Positions 35,859 to 43,630 of a stretch of DNA of 64,000 nt are shown piece by piece (positions within the stretch are counted from its first letter, which is position 1; each line of letters begins with the position of its first letter). A program made the position numbers and the translations under genes. A model generated the notes under the pieces. That model was not told the origin of the DNA, made no database searches, and worked only from the letters and a program-made list of their open reading frames with translations. The stretch spans positions 186,001-250,000 of the forward strand of contig CASFDW010000002.1 in the NCBI GenBank assembly GCA_949293595.1, read 5' to 3'. This DNA comes from an uncultured Spirochaetales bacterium (GTDB taxonomy: Bacteria; Spirochaetota; Spirochaetia; Sphaerochaetales; Sphaerochaetaceae).

Positions 35859-36617
35859 TCAAAACGAGTAAGTCATGAAATCTTTGGAATGTACTTTGAA
35901 TTGAAATTTATCTCCTGGGAAAGTTGCATAAAAAACAAGAACCGGGACACTATTGACATCATAAATTATATTTTTCTGTCTAATACAAGGAACAGGGATT
36001 TCAGAAGGATAATCCAATAATACCTTTTCATCATCCTCAAGAAGACTGGAACTTAAAACCTGAACAGAACGATTTAATGATATGGCTCCTGTTTTTTCTT
36101 GAACTAATGAATAGATTTTAGGCTGGTTAAAATCCATATCCATGATAAATTCAAACTCAGGGTAAGGAAAAAAACTTCTTTCAATGAAATAAGGAATGTC
36201 ATTTCCATATACAAGGCGAATAATATTAATTACTTTTGACGTTGGCGTGACCATAAGATCATTGGCAATTTCTGCAGATAAACTTCCAATCTCTTTATGA
36301 ATCACCTTGTATGACGACCGAAGATTGAAATCTTTCGCTATTGTTTCAAAAGATATGATATTGTCAAGAAGATACGTAACCTTTTCTGAACGTTCAGCTA
36401 AAAAAGTACCCTTACCTCTTACCCTTGTAATATACTTTTCCTGAACCAGCATGTCCATTGCCTGACGAACAGTCATCCTATTTACAGAAAACATTTCTGC
36501 TATTTCTGTTTCTGTTGGCAGTTTTTCACCTTGCTTGAACCGCCCTCTAACTATAAGGCCTTTCAACCAATTATAAACCCTGACATGTTTTAGCGTTTTG
36601 GGATCATCAAGCGGCAC
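35859..36617 (-). CDS. GntR family regulator with UTRA domain (HutC type)
   Basis: A 252-residue regulator: winged helix at about 10-75 (KLPTETEIAEMFSVNRMTVRQAMDML) and a UTRA ligand-binding domain to the end. A GTG start at 36617 is chosen because AGGAGG lies 4 bases upstream; the frame continues to an ATG at 36653, but that would place the start inside a palindrome. Effector is probably a sugar phosphate as in related proteins. It likely binds the TTGTATATACA operators at 38872 and 43295. Confidence 0.85.
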   Translation of the reverse strand: MPLDDPKTLKHVRVYNWLKGLIVRGRFKQGEKLPTETEIAEMFSVNRMTVRQAMDMLVQEKYITRVRGKGTFLAERSEKVTYLLDNIISFETIAKDFNLRSSYKVIHKEIGSLSAEIANDLMVTPTSKVINIIRLVYGNDIPYFIERSFFPYPEFEFIMDMDFNQPKIYSLVQEKTGAISLNRSVQVLSSSLLEDDEKVLLDYPSEIPVPCIRQKNIIYDVNSVPVLVFYATFPGDKFQFKVHSKDFMTYSF

Positions 36618-36649
36618 TGTTCCTCCTACAGTCAAAAGACCGTCTACTT

Positions 36650-36666
36650 CCATGTTAAAAACATGG
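36650..36666. promoter_or_regulatory. Palindrome upstream of the GntR/UTRA gene
   Basis: CCATGTT (36650-36656) and AACATGG (36660-36666) are perfect inverted repeats 3 bases apart. The sequence differs from the TTGTATATACA operators, so a different protein or autoregulation is possible. Confidence 0.4.
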
Positions 36667-36728
36667 TAAAACAAATTCCAATTAGATACAAGTTTTACTT
36701 TCTCCTGGTATTATTTTGAAAAAACTCA

Positions 36729-37616
36729 CTAATGTTTTTTTGATAGAAAGACGTCCGAAACGACATTGAACATGATTGCGGCAATAACAACAACCCCTCC
36801 TATCAAATTATTATCTGTAGGTCGTATTCCCATCACAAGCCACACATAAAGCAACCCAAAAACACACTCTAGAGAATTAATCAACGATACTTCCGGAGCT
36901 GATATATATTTCGTTCCAGTCATGATCATCACCTGTCCTACAGGAATCACAAAACCTCCAAGCAACAAAAGAAACTTAATCTGAGAAAATGGTATAAGCA
37001 CGGCACCTCGGGTCATAACTGCACCTATCAAAGCCGAAGTCAAACCACCTATCAAAGATACTCCAAGACGTGGAATTTCAGGATGTTTCCTCAAGTTGGT
37101 GAAATTGATTCCTAAAGCAACAGGAACAAGAAAAGAAAGTAGAAAACCAAAAGCACTTCCACCTCCTTCTATACCGCCCCAAAACATATATATAACACTG
37201 CAAAAACAGACAGCCATTACACAAAGGGTTTTATTAGATGGTTTTTCATGCAATACGATGATGGAAAAAATCGATGTAAGTATTGGCGCCATACTCAAAA
37301 GAATCAAACTTACAGATGTTCCCGCATTGGCCACGCTAAGGGCATATAACACTCCGCCTATCCCATACATTATCCCCGAAAGAACCATGGGAAAGCCGCC
37401 TTGCTTTATTGTTTCAAAAACCTTTCCGTGATAAACAACTGGAAAAACCACACATAGAACCAAAAAAGCAAACATACCTCTCCAAAAGCCTGCAATAAAA
37501 CCAGACACGCCAGACAAGGCTATCAAAAGGGTATCATTTGCATAAATCATTACTCCAAAGAAAGAACAAAGGCCACCGTAAAACTTCTTATTATTTGAAA
37601 TACTTGAAAAAGACAT
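36729..37616 (-). CDS. EamA/DMT family transporter
   Basis: A 295-residue membrane protein with ten hydrophobic segments in two EamA-like halves, such as GLCSFFGVMIYANDTLLIA at the first and FLLSFLVPVALGINFTNL near the second. It exports or imports a small metabolite; ligand unknown. No ribosome site is clear at ATG 37616, nor at the alternative TTG 37661. It lies between the M24 gene and GntR in the AT-rich module. Confidence 0.75.
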   Translation of the reverse strand: MSFSSISNNKKFYGGLCSFFGVMIYANDTLLIALSGVSGFIAGFWRGMFAFLVLCVVFPVVYHGKVFETIKQGGFPMVLSGIMYGIGGVLYALSVANAGTSVSLILLSMAPILTSIFSIIVLHEKPSNKTLCVMAVCFCSVIYMFWGGIEGGGSAFGFLLSFLVPVALGINFTNLRKHPEIPRLGVSLIGGLTSALIGAVMTRGAVLIPFSQIKFLLLLGGFVIPVGQVMIMTGTKYISAPEVSLINSLECVFGLLYVWLVMGIRPTDNNLIGGVVVIAAIMFNVVSDVFLSKKH

Positions 37617-37689
37617 AATTTTGGAAAAAGCTGGCGCATAACCAGTATGCGCCAAAATCAATCAAATAATGAAAACAAATCCATTATAT

Positions 37690-38853
37690 TCAAAGCTCGA
37701 TTGGCTCAAGATATCCTCTCGTAAACATTTCTGTTCCTGTTTCGGTAACCACATAACAATCCTCAATGCGGAATCCATAACCATCTCCTCTGAAGAAATG
37801 ATCAGCAGCAAAAGTCATGTTTGGCTCCAAAACTCCTTCGCCTTGGCTCATCAAAGGTGGTTCACACTCAAAAATACCTATTCCATGTGATGCTCCGCTT
37901 GGATACATATAACCTTTATCCATATAAGCTTTAACATATCTATTCTGAACATCTGCAATAGCCATTCCTGGCTTGATCCATTCATCAATAAGCTTTACAT
38001 GGATGTCCGCTACAAACTTAATCTCATCTTTCAATTTATCCGGCATTTTTCCAAACATAAACGGTCGGCAATAAGCAGATGAGTATGTCCCAAACATCGC
38101 TCCGAAATCACAATCTACAAGCCTATTGCGTCCTATAATGTTGTGAGATCCTCGCCCAATCTGATTCATCGTGCGTTCACCCGCATAAAAAAGTGTCGGG
38201 AATGATTCTGCCTCCGCCCCATACTTATACATTCCACCAAGCAAAAGTCCCTGCGCTTGATATTCCGTCATTTCCGGTTTGACTTGTCCTAAAAATTCTC
38301 CAAAAACTTTTTCATTTATTTTGTTTGCTTCTCGGATCAAGGCAACTTCCTTGTCTGTCTTGTGCCTGCGGAAATCACGCATAATACTTGATATGTCGAT
38401 TATCTCACCATTGTTTCCAATAGCTTTTTTTATTCCCTCATATTGCTGTACTGTCGTTATGGAAAAATCAGTGAGGCCAATACGCTTATAACCTTTTCCA
38501 CCTGACATCTTATCAAACAGCTGGGTAAATGTCGTATACTCAATCCCCTTCCACTTTATCGGGAAAGTATGAGCAAATTCACTCATTATGCAATAGTTTT
38601 CACCAAGAACGGTTTCTTTAACAAGACCAGGAGCTTCCGCCCCGATGAGCATTATTGATTGACCTTTGCGTGGTACACAAACCCCTCCGCGTTCAAACAT
38701 TGGCCAGAATCCTGTCAAATACCTAATGTTTTCATACGTACATGAATTCGCACATACAATTGCAGCATCAAGATCAAGTTCGTTTAGTTTTTCTTGCAAC
38801 CTCTTTATTCTGCACTCATAATCATCAAACGAAATGAAATCAAAGGACGACAT
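37690..38853 (-). CDS. Creatinase-like M24 family protein (metal site degenerate)
   Basis: A 387-residue pita-bread protein with the two-domain layout of prolidases and creatinases. The catalytic His of creatinase has a counterpart in GSHN (His 237). Prolidase metal ligands are only partly kept: Asp 249, His 323 and Glu 364 remain, but the second Asp is Ala 260 and one Glu is Asp 351. A metal-independent C-N hydrolase is therefore more likely than an aminopeptidase. SD GGAGG is present; its promoter carries the operator at 38872. Confidence 0.8.
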   Translation of the reverse strand: MSSFDFISFDDYECRIKRLQEKLNELDLDAAIVCANSCTYENIRYLTGFWPMFERGGVCVPRKGQSIMLIGAEAPGLVKETVLGENYCIMSEFAHTFPIKWKGIEYTTFTQLFDKMSGGKGYKRIGLTDFSITTVQQYEGIKKAIGNNGEIIDISSIMRDFRRHKTDKEVALIREANKINEKVFGEFLGQVKPEMTEYQAQGLLLGGMYKYGAEAESFPTLFYAGERTMNQIGRGSHNIIGRNRLVDCDFGAMFGTYSSAYCRPFMFGKMPDKLKDEIKFVADIHVKLIDEWIKPGMAIADVQNRYVKAYMDKGYMYPSGASHGIGIFECEPPLMSQGEGVLEPNMTFAADHFFRGDGYGFRIEDCYVVTETGTEMFTRGYLEPIEL

Positions 38854-38871
38854 AGTTAATTACCTCCATAT

Positions 38872-38883
38872 TTGTATATACAA
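38872..38883. promoter_or_regulatory. GntR operator TTGTATATACAA
   Basis: Perfect 12-bp palindrome at the -10/start region of the M24 promoter. Identical in its 11-base core to 43295-43305 and to operators of sugar-responsive GntR proteins such as B. subtilis TreR. Confidence 0.8.
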
Positions 38884-38910
38884 TTATACTAATACTATAT
38901 CTCTTGTCAA
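38883..38910 (-). promoter_or_regulatory. Promoter of the M24-EamA-GntR operon
   Basis: On the minus strand, TTGACA (38905-38910), 16 bases, TATAAT (38883-38888), both consensus. The operator overlaps the -10 by one base. Confidence 0.85.
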
Positions 38911-38973
38911 GGTAAATTTTTCAATAATGCCTTACTATATCATTACAAAACTCTTTTCTTGCTAAACCTTTTT

Positions 38974-40158
38974 TTAGGATAAATGTATAATATTTCCATC
39001 CACAGAAGATTTAAAAACAATGGAAGAAAAAAGACCTGCCAGAGAAACAGTGAAAATCGTAACAAAAGCAGCAGTCAAACCAGCATAATCATAAAAGAAA
39101 CCACACAGCATTAATCCGCATACATAGCCCAAGCCAGACAAAGCAACGCTTTTACACTCTTGCGCAGTAACAGAAAGAGAAACAGGTACAGACTTTGAAA
39201 TTATTTCTGTAGCTGTCGACCATACAAATGGGAATCCAGCTCCTCCAAGTAATCTTAAAACGATGAGCAAGAAAACATTCTTGCTCCAAATAAAGCCTGC
39301 ATACTCCAGCCCAACAAAAATAAAAGCAAAAGTCATCAATGATGACAGCCTGTGGGAACGCATGGCCTTACAGACAACCACATATGCAAAAAACTCCCCT
39401 ATCATAGCAACAGCTGAAAACAAACCGGTCAAGGAAACGTCGTATCCGGAAGCCACAAGAAATATGTTCACAAATTGGAACATACCTGATTCACATATGC
39501 CCCATAGAAACAGCATGAACAAGGAGAAACGGAAACCTTTTATTCCCAATAAAGCATAGACATCCTTCAATGAGATTGTTCTTTTGCAATTCTCTTTTCT
39601 TTCCGTGTCTTCTGGAAGCATTGCATAAATTGCCATCAGTAAAAGGCAAAAACAAGAAAAGATAGGGAAAATAATCAATATTCCAAACTTTGATATAGCA
39701 AACGAACTCACTAGGGAGGAAATAGCAAACCCGGCAGGGCCCCACATACGAAAAACAGAATACATCTTCGAGTGGTCGCCCAGCCGTCTGACCAGTTGCT
39801 CGTCAACAACCGCACCGGGAGGAGACAGACAGCAGGCTAACCCAGCTGCAGAAAAAACAATCATGATAAATGATGACGAAAAGCGCATTAAAAGAGCGCT
39901 TGCCAAACCTATACAAGATATCAGGAACAATATAGGTTTTGCTTTGCCCTTTATATCTATAAGACGACCAACAATTAGAGCAAAGAATATTCCTGACAAA
40001 GAATTGATGCTACTCGTGCTTCCTATTTCAACACCACTTAACCCGCGAAATTCATAGTACAGCCCAAGATACTGATTTATGGAAGCGGAGAGAGCCCAAA
40101 ACACCGCATAATAAAATGGGTAAACTCGAAAACCACGTCCATAAACAGTACCAGCCAT
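38974..40158 (-). CDS. MFS transporter (nucleoside/LacY-like group)
   Basis: A 394-residue protein with about twelve transmembrane segments and the short loops of MFS_1-like/nucleoside symporters. AAGGATGAT precedes ATG 40158, 3 bases after the permease stop, so it is co-transcribed with the sugar importer. The substrate is unknown and could be the same sugar or a breakdown product. Codon usage is AT-rich like its neighbours. Confidence 0.82.
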   Translation of the reverse strand: MAGTVYGRGFRVYPFYYAVFWALSASINQYLGLYYEFRGLSGVEIGSTSSINSLSGIFFALIVGRLIDIKGKAKPILFLISCIGLASALLMRFSSSFIMIVFSAAGLACCLSPPGAVVDEQLVRRLGDHSKMYSVFRMWGPAGFAISSLVSSFAISKFGILIIFPIFSCFCLLLMAIYAMLPEDTERKENCKRTISLKDVYALLGIKGFRFSLFMLFLWGICESGMFQFVNIFLVASGYDVSLTGLFSAVAMIGEFFAYVVVCKAMRSHRLSSLMTFAFIFVGLEYAGFIWSKNVFLLIVLRLLGGAGFPFVWSTATEIISKSVPVSLSVTAQECKSVALSGLGYVCGLMLCGFFYDYAGLTAAFVTIFTVSLAGLFSSIVFKSSVDGNIIHLS

Positions 40159-40161
40159 ACA

Positions 40162-41001
40162 TCATCCTTTCACAGCACCAACCGTCAAACCATCCATTAT
40201 TCTATCTGCCATTAAAACGAAGAATATGAGCAATGGAAGCAAAGCCAAAACAACACCAGCGAAAAGGGTAACCCAATCACCTGTGTATTGCATTGAAGCC
40301 TGAAGTGCATAGATACCAACAGAAAGAAGTCTCTTTGTCTCATCTTTTATAAAGATCATCGCAAGCATATACTCATTCCAAATTCCAATAAAATTAAAAA
40401 TAGTGACAGTTATGATACCTGTAGTGGACAGCGGTAACACAACCTTGATAAAAGATTGAAATGGTGTACATCCGTCTATAGTCGCAGCCTCATCAAGCTC
40501 AACAGGATAACTTTGGAAAAAACCATGCAGCATAAAAACAGAGAAGGAAAGGGATGTTGCTATGTAAACCAAAGAGATACCCATGAATGAATCAAGAAGT
40601 CTCAAATCAGAAAGGAGAAAATACGTAGGGAATAACGCGATTATTACAGGAACTCCCATTCCGAATATAAAATAGGAAAGTATGATATTTCTGAATTTGA
40701 AAATAGCTCTTGCCAATACAAACGCAGCAGGTACGGATAACAAGAGAATTACGATAACATTTATAGGAACAACGAGCAAACTGTTAAAAAAGAAATCACT
40801 AAGTTCGTATAAGCTCCAGATTTTTTTATAATTATCCAACCTGAATTCCGCCGGAAGCTTCCATATCTCCTGATATAACTCCTTATTTGTTTTAAAAGAC
40901 GTAAAAAGAATCCAAACAAGAGAAAGTATTACAATCAGGCACCATGCAAACAGCAAAAGATAACAGATGAATTTTGTCAAATTATTGACTTTGTATTGCA
41001 T
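40162..41001 (-). CDS. Sugar ABC transporter permease (MalG type)
   Basis: A 279-residue permease with six membrane segments and the EAA loop DEAATIDGCTPFQSFIKVVLPLSTT near residue 170. GGGAGGAGG precedes the start. It pairs with the 41020-41916 product. As in the other sugar importers here, no ATPase gene is present. Confidence 0.9.
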   Translation of the reverse strand: MQYKVNNLTKFICYLLLFAWCLIVILSLVWILFTSFKTNKELYQEIWKLPAEFRLDNYKKIWSLYELSDFFFNSLLVVPINVIVILLLSVPAAFVLARAIFKFRNIILSYFIFGMGVPVIIALFPTYFLLSDLRLLDSFMGISLVYIATSLSFSVFMLHGFFQSYPVELDEAATIDGCTPFQSFIKVVLPLSTTGIITVTIFNFIGIWNEYMLAMIFIKDETKRLLSVGIYALQASMQYTGDWVTLFAGVVLALLPLLIFFVLMADRIMDGLTVGAVKG

Positions 41002-41019
41002 TCTCTTTTCCTCCTCCCT

Positions 41020-41916
41020 TTAATATTCAAGAGACTCCCGTTCCATCAATTTTCTAGACAATGTGACAAAAATCATCACAATAATTGCCAAAAGAACAGA
41101 AATTGCAGCGGCGTATCCTATACGATAAATCGCATCATTTCGACCAAAGCCAAGCATGTAAATGTATATGGAGAGGTTCCAAATCTCCATACGAGGTTTA
41201 AATCCTGTGAAAGAGAAAGGTATTTCGAACATTTTCAAAGAGGAAATAAGCCAATACACAACAGCAACCGTCAGAACATCCCATACCATGGGAACAGTAA
41301 TTTTAAAAAATACTTGTACCGGGTTCGCACCTTCAAGAAGGGCTGATTCATAAACAGAATCTGGTATCTTACTCACTCCAGAAACAAGAATAACAAAATA
41401 AAATCCAACATAGGTCCACACAATAACAAAAATCATGCTGCCCATGATATGTTCAGTATCCTGCCATGGTCTGGCAAGGAAATCCAATCCCACCAAATCC
41501 AACATATTGTTCAATAAGCCGAACCTTTGGTTAAAAACGAAACTCCACAATATACATATTGCAACAGGTGAAATGATATTCGGTAGGAAAAGCAACGCCC
41601 TTATGGAGTTCTTAAATTTACCAATACATGAATAAAGGATTAAAAAAACAAAAGCCAAAGCGAAAATAAAAATCCCACCATAAAGCATTATTTTTAAATT
41701 AACCCCCAAAGCTCCCCAGAAAATCTTATCTTGGAACGCCTCAGTAAAATTCTTAATTCCAAGCCACGTTTTTTCCTTAGAAAATCCTTTCCAATCATAA
41801 AGGCTATAAAGCAATCCGCTTACAGCTGGATAAATAAAAAATACTGTATAGACTATTAGACCAGGTATTAAGAAAGGAAGTGCAAGTTTTTTATTCCTGC
41901 GATATGCATTATTCAT
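41020..41916 (-). CDS. Sugar ABC transporter permease (MalF type)
   Basis: A 298-residue permease with six membrane segments and EAA loop YESALLEGANPVQVFFKITVPMVW near residue 196. AAAAGGAGG precedes the ATG. It follows the binding protein after a strong hairpin at 41942-41964. Confidence 0.9.
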   Translation of the reverse strand: MNNAYRRNKKLALPFLIPGLIVYTVFFIYPAVSGLLYSLYDWKGFSKEKTWLGIKNFTEAFQDKIFWGALGVNLKIMLYGGIFIFALAFVFLILYSCIGKFKNSIRALLFLPNIISPVAICILWSFVFNQRFGLLNNMLDLVGLDFLARPWQDTEHIMGSMIFVIVWTYVGFYFVILVSGVSKIPDSVYESALLEGANPVQVFFKITVPMVWDVLTVAVVYWLISSLKMFEIPFSFTGFKPRMEIWNLSIYIYMLGFGRNDAIYRIGYAAAISVLLAIIVMIFVTLSRKLMERESLEY

Positions 41917-41941
41917 CAGCTTTTCCTCCTTTTAATAAATG

Positions 41942-41964
41942 GCACCGGCCTAGTAAGCCGGTGC
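41942..41964 (-). other. Intercistronic hairpin after the binding-protein gene
   Basis: GCACCGGC (41942-41949) pairs perfectly with GCCGGTGC (41957-41964). It is followed on the minus strand only by a mixed AT stretch, so it may be an mRNA stabiliser or a weak attenuator. Confidence 0.65.
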
Positions 41965-41980
41965 ACACACCATGAAACCC

Positions 41981-43270
41981 TTACTTGTTAAGGTAAGCCA
42001 CTGTATCTGCCTTAAGTTGTTTTACAAACGTCTCTGCATCAATCTCACCATAAATGAGCTTATTGTCGACAGGATAGAATACTGTGCTCCACCATTCGCC
42101 TCTTGCCTGCAATCCATCGTACATCATATGTACAGGCCCATCACTGGTCATGATTGAATAAACATCCTTGATATAATCAGGTACTTCATCTTCAAGACCG
42201 ACAAGAGTTGTTGGATAATAGGTTTCCATCAATGCAATCTGATATTTTGGCTGCAATGCAAACTGAATGAATTTCTTTGCAAGTTCCGGATGTTTTGCAT
42301 CTTTGGGTACAGCAAAGCCCATGACAGAAATTTCCTTTGACGTAGGATCTCCCTTACCTCCTTCTATTGCAGGGAACGGGAAGGCTTTAAACATGAAATC
42401 CTCATCAACTTTGTCATAAAGCTCATTAGCAATATAAGAACCATCAAGATGGAAGACTGCAGCACCCTGGGCCCAATCTATCTGACCAGCTGGCCAAACA
42501 TTTCCTTTCCATCCATCAATGAAATACTTCGAAACCTGTTCCACATACTGTGCTGCTTTCAGGACGTCGGGATTATCCCAAGCCTCACCAGTAGGATCAG
42601 TCGCCAATTCCCAGAATGCGCCAGAACCACAAATTCTCTCCATAAACCAATAGAACCAATATGCGTTATATAACGGGGTGTTATCCAATCCGATTGGAGC
42701 AACTCCTTCAGCAACAAGCTGATCACACATATCTATGAACTCATCCCAAGTCTCTGGAACAGTCCATCCCCTCTTTTCGAATTCCGCCTGATTATAGTGG
42801 AAGCACGAGGTATGAGCACAATAAGGAACAAACCAGCGTTCATTGTTGTACATTCCCTGAGTCGTCGTACCAGGCAGGAACTGGTCTTCAAAAACACCAC
42901 TTCCATCCCATGTTGTACCTTTATACAAATCTTCTTGAGAAAGTAACAAGCCATCTCCTCCTAAAGAGGCAATCATCTCAATACAATGCCCATCAATAAG
43001 ATCTGGTACGGTTCCATCGATTATTGCAGGACGTACACTAAGCAGAATGTTCGCTCCAGGGTTCGAATATTTTACCTTTATGCCAGTTTCTGCTTCAAAA
43101 TCCGCTATAATCTGCCTCATCCAAAGATCATTCGGATGCCCCTTATCCCAATAACACCAGAATTCAAGCGTTTCCTCAGAAGAAGAACTCTCCGAACTTC
43201 CTGTTGCAAATATCGCAGGAACAAGGACAGCGAGCAAAACCAAAAGTACAATCAGTGTTTTTTTCATCAT
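41981..43270 (-). CDS. Sugar ABC transporter binding protein (family 1)
   Basis: A 429-residue binding protein. Signal peptide ends PAIFA with TGSSESSSS following and no lipobox Cys. LEFWCYWDKGHPNDLWMRQIIADFEAETGIKV and a later family 1 core support the fold. SD AAAGGAG is upstream. The gene heads the operon SBP-permease-permease-MFS, controlled by the promoter at 43305-43332 and the TTGTATATACA operator. The ligand is unknown. Confidence 0.9.
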   Translation of the reverse strand: MMKKTLIVLLVLLAVLVPAIFATGSSESSSSEETLEFWCYWDKGHPNDLWMRQIIADFEAETGIKVKYSNPGANILLSVRPAIIDGTVPDLIDGHCIEMIASLGGDGLLLSQEDLYKGTTWDGSGVFEDQFLPGTTTQGMYNNERWFVPYCAHTSCFHYNQAEFEKRGWTVPETWDEFIDMCDQLVAEGVAPIGLDNTPLYNAYWFYWFMERICGSGAFWELATDPTGEAWDNPDVLKAAQYVEQVSKYFIDGWKGNVWPAGQIDWAQGAAVFHLDGSYIANELYDKVDEDFMFKAFPFPAIEGGKGDPTSKEISVMGFAVPKDAKHPELAKKFIQFALQPKYQIALMETYYPTTLVGLEDEVPDYIKDVYSIMTSDGPVHMMYDGLQARGEWWSTVFYPVDNKLIYGEIDAETFVKQLKADTVAYLNK

Positions 43271-43294
43271 ACTTTATCATCTCCTTTTGTTGGT

Positions 43295-43306
43295 TTGTAT
43301 ATACAT
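43295..43306. promoter_or_regulatory. GntR operator TTGTATATACAT
   Basis: Eleven of twelve bases match the 38872-38883 palindrome and it sits in the same position relative to its promoter, which supports a shared regulator. Confidence 0.75.
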
Positions 43307-43332
43307 TTTATATCGTTTCTTGCATCAGTCAA
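43305..43332 (-). promoter_or_regulatory. Promoter of the second sugar importer operon
   Basis: On the minus strand, TTGACT (43327-43332), 16 bases, TAAAAT (43305-43310); the operator overlaps the -10. Confidence 0.7.
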
Positions 43333-43559
43333 TGTTTTTTTGCAAAACTCATAATTAAAAAGCCCATTCAACAATTAATCTAAAACATTCTAGATTTTTA
43401 AAAGTTGTGCAAAATTATATACCTACAATACAAATAAATATTCATTTTCCACTATAAATGAAACAAAACCATGGAACAAATTAAAATAAAAAGAATGAAT
43501 AAATATTCATATATAAACAACTTCAAAGCATTCTAACGATAACAATCAAAAAGCATACA
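43333..43559. other. AT-rich intergenic region without a gene
   Basis: No credible ORF. It contains a perfect inverted repeat ATGAATA-AA-TATTCAT (43495-43510) and a related AATAAATATTCAT copy at 43433-43445. Nothing else is supported. Confidence 0.5.
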
Positions 43560-43579
43560 ACTGCAGCCTAAGCTGCAGT
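43560..43579 (-). terminator. Probable terminator of the GH31 gene
   Basis: Perfect 8-bp stem (43560-43567 with 43572-43579) with a CTAA loop; a T-rich stretch follows on the minus strand after a few bases. Confidence 0.55.
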
Positions 43580-43630
43580 CAAAAACCAAAATAAATATTT
43601 TATCTAATCCAGATTAAACCCATTAACCTA

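Larger units (their letters stand above)
35859..43630. other. AT-rich module, possibly acquired
   Basis: From the GntR/UTRA gene to the GH31 boundary the sequence is visibly AT-richer. Hand counts of single 60-base lines gave 27% G+C (line 36181) and 35% (line 39001), against 53% at line 16321. The module is self-contained with its own regulator and operators. No mobile element or flanking repeat was noticed. Confidence 0.6.
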
